This document shows, one piece after another, positions 5,750-8,744 of a stretch of 8,744 nucleotides of DNA. Position 1 is the first letter of the stretch, and every line of letters starts with the position of its first letter. The stretch covers positions 1 through 8,744 of the forward strand of contig JAHXIM010000371.1 of assembly GCA_025655635.1 (NCBI GenBank), written 5' to 3'. The DNA comes from a gamma proteobacterium symbiont of Lucinoma myriamae. Lineage in GTDB: Bacteria; Pseudomonadota; Gammaproteobacteria; GRL18. The notes under the pieces were generated by a model. That model saw only the letters and a list, made by a program, of their open reading frames with translations. It was not told where the DNA came from and made no database searches. The translations under genes were made by a program, and so were the position numbers.

Positions 5750-5780
5750 CGAATCCCTTTATTGTCCATAAAGGGATTTG
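5750..5780 (+). promoter_or_regulatory. 13-bp stem-loop between iscA and hscB
   Basis: AATCCCTTTAT (5752-5762) pairs perfectly with ATAAAGGGATT (5768-5778) around the 5-nt loop TGTCC. The stem extends outward by a G-U and a C-G pair to 5750-5780. The sequence that follows, GCCTAAAC, has no U-run, so intrinsic termination is unlikely. It lies 25 nt after the iscA stop in a 118-bp spacer. No believable promoter was seen downstream of it. Confidence 0.55.
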
Positions 5781-5842
5781 CCTAAACTGCTGTTCAAAAC
5801 ACTCTTTGCTTATTTCCCCAAAAACTCCCTTCAGGTAATAAC

Positions 5843-6418
5843 ATGACTGATAGCATCAAAAAAAATCATCCAGACAACTATTTTTCACTATTGGGTTTGC
5901 CTGTTAGTTTTGCTGTAGATAAAAAAAGGCTTACCAATAATTATCATGATATTCAAAAATCAATACATCCTGATAAATATGCTAATGCGACCGATCGTGA
6001 ACGACGTTTATCCGTTCAAAAAGCAGCGCAAATAAATGATGCCCTGCAAACATTGAAAAATCCTCTTCAGCGCTCAATCTACTTGTTATCACTATATGAT
6101 ATTGAACTGGGTGAGAATAACAATAGTATTGATCCGGCATTTTTAATGGAACAGATGGAATTACGGGAAAATCTGTCTCAAGTGAATGATAAAGATGATC
6201 CTCTGGGTGAGTTGGATACTATTTCAGATGATGTAAAATCCCGTATAAATAAGATAATCAGTGGCTTAGAGAATTTATTCAATGGACTTTTATCAGCAGA
6301 TGAACAAGATGATGAGCTATTAAAAAAGACCTCTGCTCAGGTATTAAAAATGCAATTTTTAAATCGTCTTCAGGAAGAATGTCTGAACAAAGAAGAAGAT
6401 TTGGCTGACCAACTATAA
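5843..6418 (+). CDS. hscB: J-domain co-chaperone HscB
   Basis: HscB is the DnaJ-type partner that brings IscU to HscA and stimulates its ATPase. The J-domain occupies about residues 10-85, with the essential His42-Pro43-Asp44 in SIHPDKYAN and the following helix QKAAQINDALQTLKNPLQRSIYLLSL. The C-terminal helical domain carries FLMEQMELRENL (100-111), the IscU-binding surface of the family, and ends with a three-helix region. At 191 residues it is about 20 longer than E. coli HscB. The extra length comes from roughly a 10-residue polar N-terminal extension and acidic additions in the C-domain. The AGG at 5833-5835 sits 7 nt before the ATG. It precedes hscA by 99 bp, much wider than recalled for E. 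coli. Confidence 0.95.
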   Translation: MTDSIKKNHPDNYFSLLGLPVSFAVDKKRLTNNYHDIQKSIHPDKYANATDRERRLSVQKAAQINDALQTLKNPLQRSIYLLSLYDIELGENNNSIDPAFLMEQMELRENLSQVNDKDDPLGELDTISDDVKSRINKIISGLENLFNGLLSADEQDDELLKKTSAQVLKMQFLNRLQEECLNKEEDLADQL

Positions 6419-6517
6419 GATGATTAGCCGAAAAATGGTGTGCAATGGTTTTGCTGTCCAGACCTTATTTTTACGCTCTTATTTTTAACGAATTTATAAC
6501 AACGATATTATTAATCT

Positions 6518-8398
6518 ATGGCTTTATTACAAATTTCAGAACCCGGACAAACAACCGCACCTCACCAGCATAAACTGGCGGTAGGTATCGATCTGGGCAC
6601 CACTAATTCACTGGTTGCCAGTCTGAAAAGCGGTTTGGCAGAAACCATTGCTGACGAAGATGGTCATCATCTATTGCCTTCAGTTGTACAGTTTTTAGGT
6701 AAAAATGATGATTCATATCAAACAGATGTCGGTCATCAGGCACAGCAAAATGCGGCTAATGATTCATTGAATACTATTTTTTCAGTGAAACGTTATATGG
6801 GACGTGGACTGGAAGATATTAAAAAACATTCAATTTATAACTTTGTTACGGAAAAAGACTCTGCTGTTCCCCGAATTCGTACCATTGCCGGTGATGTGAG
6901 TGCTATTGAGGTTTCAGCTGAAATTCTTAAAAAACTTAAACAGCGCGCAGTTGATGCCTTAGGCGGAGATTTAACCGGCGCCGTTATTACCGTGCCTGCC
7001 TATTTTGATGATGCACAGCGTCAGGCAACTAAAGATGCTGCTAAATTAGCCGGTTTAAATGTTTTGCGCTTAATTAATGAGCCGACCGCAGCAGCCGTTG
7101 CCTATGGACTTGATAGCGGCAGTGAAGGTATTCATGTTATCTATGATTTAGGAGGAGGTACATTTGATATCTCTATTCTTAAACTAACAAAGGGTGTCTT
7201 TGAAGTACTTGCCACCGCAGGTGATTCTGCTTTGGGAGGTGATGATTTAGATCATGCTATTACTGACTGGATTCTGGCAGAAGCTCAAATTAATGATCCG
7301 GACGCTGCCTTATTACGTACTATACTGGATGCCGCCAGACAGGCAAAAGAAACACTCAGTGAGCAAGACAGTGCAACATTAACCATTGAGTTGGCTAATG
7401 GTAATATTTGGCAAAATGAACTATCCCTGTCGCAATTTGAAAAATTAATAAAGCCGCTGATCAGAAAAACACTGGTTCCATGTCGCCGGACTTTACGTGA
7501 TGCCAATATAGAAGCAGATGATATTCAGGATGTGGTCATGGTGGGTGGTTCTACCCGCGTGCCGTTAGTGCGTCAGATGGTGGGTGAATTTTTTGCAACT
7601 GAGCCATTAGTTAATATCGATCCGGATAAAGTAGTTGCCATTGGTGCCGCGCGTCAGGCTGATGTTCTGGTAGGTAACAAATCAGATGAAGATATGCTGT
7701 TACTTGATGTAACACCATTATCTCTGGGACTGGAAACAATGGGAGGACTGGCCGAAAAGGTGATTCATCGCAACACGACTATTCCCGTTGCCCGTGCCCA
7801 GGACTTTACTACATTTAAAGATGGCCAGACAGCTATGGCGATTCATGTTGTTCAGGGCGAGCGTGAATTGATCAGTGATTGTCGTTCATTAGCTCGTTTT
7901 GAATTAAGAGGCATTCCGCCGATGGTTGCCGGAGCAGCCAGAATTCGAGTGACCTTTCAAATTGATGCTGATGGTTTGTTATCAGTCTCAGCCAAAGAAG
8001 AAACATCGGGTGTTGAAAGCCGCATTCAGGTCAAACCGTCTTATGGTCTTAGTGATGGTGAAATTGAAAGCATGTTAAAAGACTCTTTCAGCTATGCACA
8101 AGATGATATTGATGCGCGTAAGCTCAGAGAAGAACAAGTCGAAGCTGAGCGCGTGGTGGAAGCATTACAAGCCGCTTTACTTGAAGATGGCGAAGCCTTG
8201 CTTTCAGCTGAAGAACAGGCAGCGATTCGTCAGGCAATTGATGAATTAATTGAAATCAGCAAAGGTTCTGAACAGCGTGCGATTAAATTAAAAATTGAAT
8301 CAGTTGATAAAATAACTGCAGAATTTGCGCAACGTCGTATGGATGCCAGTATTAATAAGACATTGGCGGGGCAAAAAGTAAATGAACTTAATCAATAA
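6518..8398 (+). CDS. hscA: Specialised Hsp70 chaperone HscA
   Basis: HscA is the Hsp70 dedicated to Fe-S assembly: with HscB it binds the LPPVK motif of IscU and uses ATP to help release the cluster. The start MALLQISEPG is the same as in E. coli, which fixes the ATG at 6518. The ATPase domain shows GIDLGTTNS (23-31), VITVPAYFDDAQR (156-168), NEPTAAAVAYGLDSG (187-201), YDLGGGTFDIS (209-219) and VVMVGGSTRVPLVR (339-352). The interdomain linker LLLDVTPLSLG spans 394-404. The substrate-binding beta domain reaches about 505 and the helical lid the end. The 626 residues compare with 616 in E. coli. Unlike its neighbours, it has no recognisable Shine-Dalgarno sequence in the 20 bases before the start, which is AT-rich. 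fdx follows after 22 bp. Confidence 0.97.
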   Translation: MALLQISEPGQTTAPHQHKLAVGIDLGTTNSLVASLKSGLAETIADEDGHHLLPSVVQFLGKNDDSYQTDVGHQAQQNAANDSLNTIFSVKRYMGRGLEDIKKHSIYNFVTEKDSAVPRIRTIAGDVSAIEVSAEILKKLKQRAVDALGGDLTGAVITVPAYFDDAQRQATKDAAKLAGLNVLRLINEPTAAAVAYGLDSGSEGIHVIYDLGGGTFDISILKLTKGVFEVLATAGDSALGGDDLDHAITDWILAEAQINDPDAALLRTILDAARQAKETLSEQDSATLTIELANGNIWQNELSLSQFEKLIKPLIRKTLVPCRRTLRDANIEADDIQDVVMVGGSTRVPLVRQMVGEFFATEPLVNIDPDKVVAIGAARQADVLVGNKSDEDMLLLDVTPLSLGLETMGGLAEKVIHRNTTIPVARAQDFTTFKDGQTAMAIHVVQGERELISDCRSLARFELRGIPPMVAGAARIRVTFQIDADGLLSVSAKEETSGVESRIQVKPSYGLSDGEIESMLKDSFSYAQDDIDARKLREEQVEAERVVEALQAALLEDGEALLSAEEQAAIRQAIDELIEISKGSEQRAIKLKIESVDKITAEFAQRRMDASINKTLAGQKVNELNQ

Positions 8399-8420
8399 GT
8401 TAAAGAGTAAAGGCTAGGAA

Positions 8421-8744
8421 ATGACTAAATTAATCTTTTTACCACATGAAGAAATTTGCCCGGAAGGCGCAGTAATTGAAGTAAAACCCGGTATTACCAT
8501 CTGTGATGCCGCCCAGGAAAATGATATTGAAATTGAACATGCCTGTGAAAAATCCTGTGCCTGTACTACCTGTCATGTAATTGTCCGTGAAGGCTTTGAT
8601 TCACTTGAAGAAGCAACAGAAACAGAAGAAGATTATCTGGATAAAGCCTGGGGTGTTGAGCCTGATTCACGTCTGAGCTGTCAAGCTGTTGTTGCTGATG
8701 AAGATCTGGTGATAGAAATACCCAAATACACCATTAATATGGTT
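8421..8744 (+). CDS. fdx: ISC-type [2Fe-2S] ferredoxin, 3' end cut by window
   Basis: This ferredoxin supplies electrons for cluster building on IscU and IscS in the cytosol. Translation from the ATG gives 108 codons without a stop before the window ends; E. coli Fdx has 111, so only a few residues are missing. Ligands of the adrenodoxin-type cluster are Cys42, Cys48 and Cys51 in HACEKSCACTTCHVIVREGFDSL and Cys87 in SRLSCQA. The extra non-ligand Cys46 of ISC ferredoxins is also present. The acidic helix ETEEDYLDKAWGVEPDSRLSC and the ending IEIPKYTIN are characteristic. AAAGG at 8409-8413 is a suitable ribosome site, 7 nt upstream. Close spacing to hscA marks it as the next operon member. Confidence 0.95.
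   Translation, partial: MTKLIFLPHEEICPEGAVIEVKPGITICDAAQENDIEIEHACEKSCACTTCHVIVREGFDSLEEATETEEDYLDKAWGVEPDSRLSCQAVVADEDLVIEIPKYTINMV

Noticed and set aside
5762..5788. A possible promoter for hscB (TTGTCC with TAAACT)
   Set aside because: The spacing is only 15 bp, both boxes are 4/6 matches, and the -35 lies inside the hairpin, which explains the sequence better.
5867..5875. A second His-Pro-Asp triplet in HscB (residues 9-11)
   Set aside because: It precedes the first J-domain helix. The working HPD is at 42-44, between helices II and III, as in other J-domains, so the first is a coincidence.
6495..6511. TATAAC and TATTAT boxes before hscA as an internal promoter
   Set aside because: No acceptable -35 lies 16-18 bp upstream of either box; A/T-rich DNA gives such -10 look-alikes often.

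Overview
The window is chromosomal DNA of a gammaproteobacterium. The proteins resemble those of Escherichia coli, Pseudomonas and Azotobacter along most of their length, but the DNA is AT-rich by eye and the spacers between genes are long. A short-form serine acetyltransferase gene lies directly upstream of iscR, as recalled for Azotobacter and Pseudomonas and not for E. coli. This points to a non-enteric gammaproteobacterium; the genus cannot be read from the sequence.

Layout: suhB (12-812, minus strand) is divergent from trmJ (963-1742), cysE (1917-2849) and a complete iron-sulfur cluster assembly operon: iscR (2924-3409), iscS (3533-4747), iscU (4941-5324), iscA (5401-5724), hscB (5843-6418), hscA (6518-8398) and the first 108 codons of fdx (8421 to the window edge). 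Every gene is intact except fdx, which is cut by the window end. No mobile element, CRISPR array, tRNA or rRNA was seen.

How the genes work together: CysE makes O-acetylserine, the precursor of cysteine. IscS takes sulfur from cysteine and passes it to the scaffold IscU, where a cluster is built with electrons from ferredoxin (Fdx). HscB and HscA then release the cluster to acceptors, with IscA as an A-type carrier. IscR senses cluster supply. A good sigma70 promoter just upstream of iscR is overlapped by a 25-bp sequence matching the type 1 IscR operator at 21 positions, so the E. coli feedback loop is very probably present. SuhB and TrmJ are conserved neighbours with RNA-related roles.

The main unexpected features are non-coding. 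The isc spacers are long (123, 193, 76, 118 and 99 bp, then 22 bp). Those after iscS, iscU and iscA each hold a stem-loop, including a perfect 17-bp stem with a 4-nt loop three bases after the iscU stop. None has a strong U-tract, so processing, 3'-end protection or partial attenuation fits better than full termination. The second oddity is a Cys/His/Ser-rich tail of roughly 50-60 residues on CysE. The protein-coding content is a well-known system; no wholly new system was recognised.
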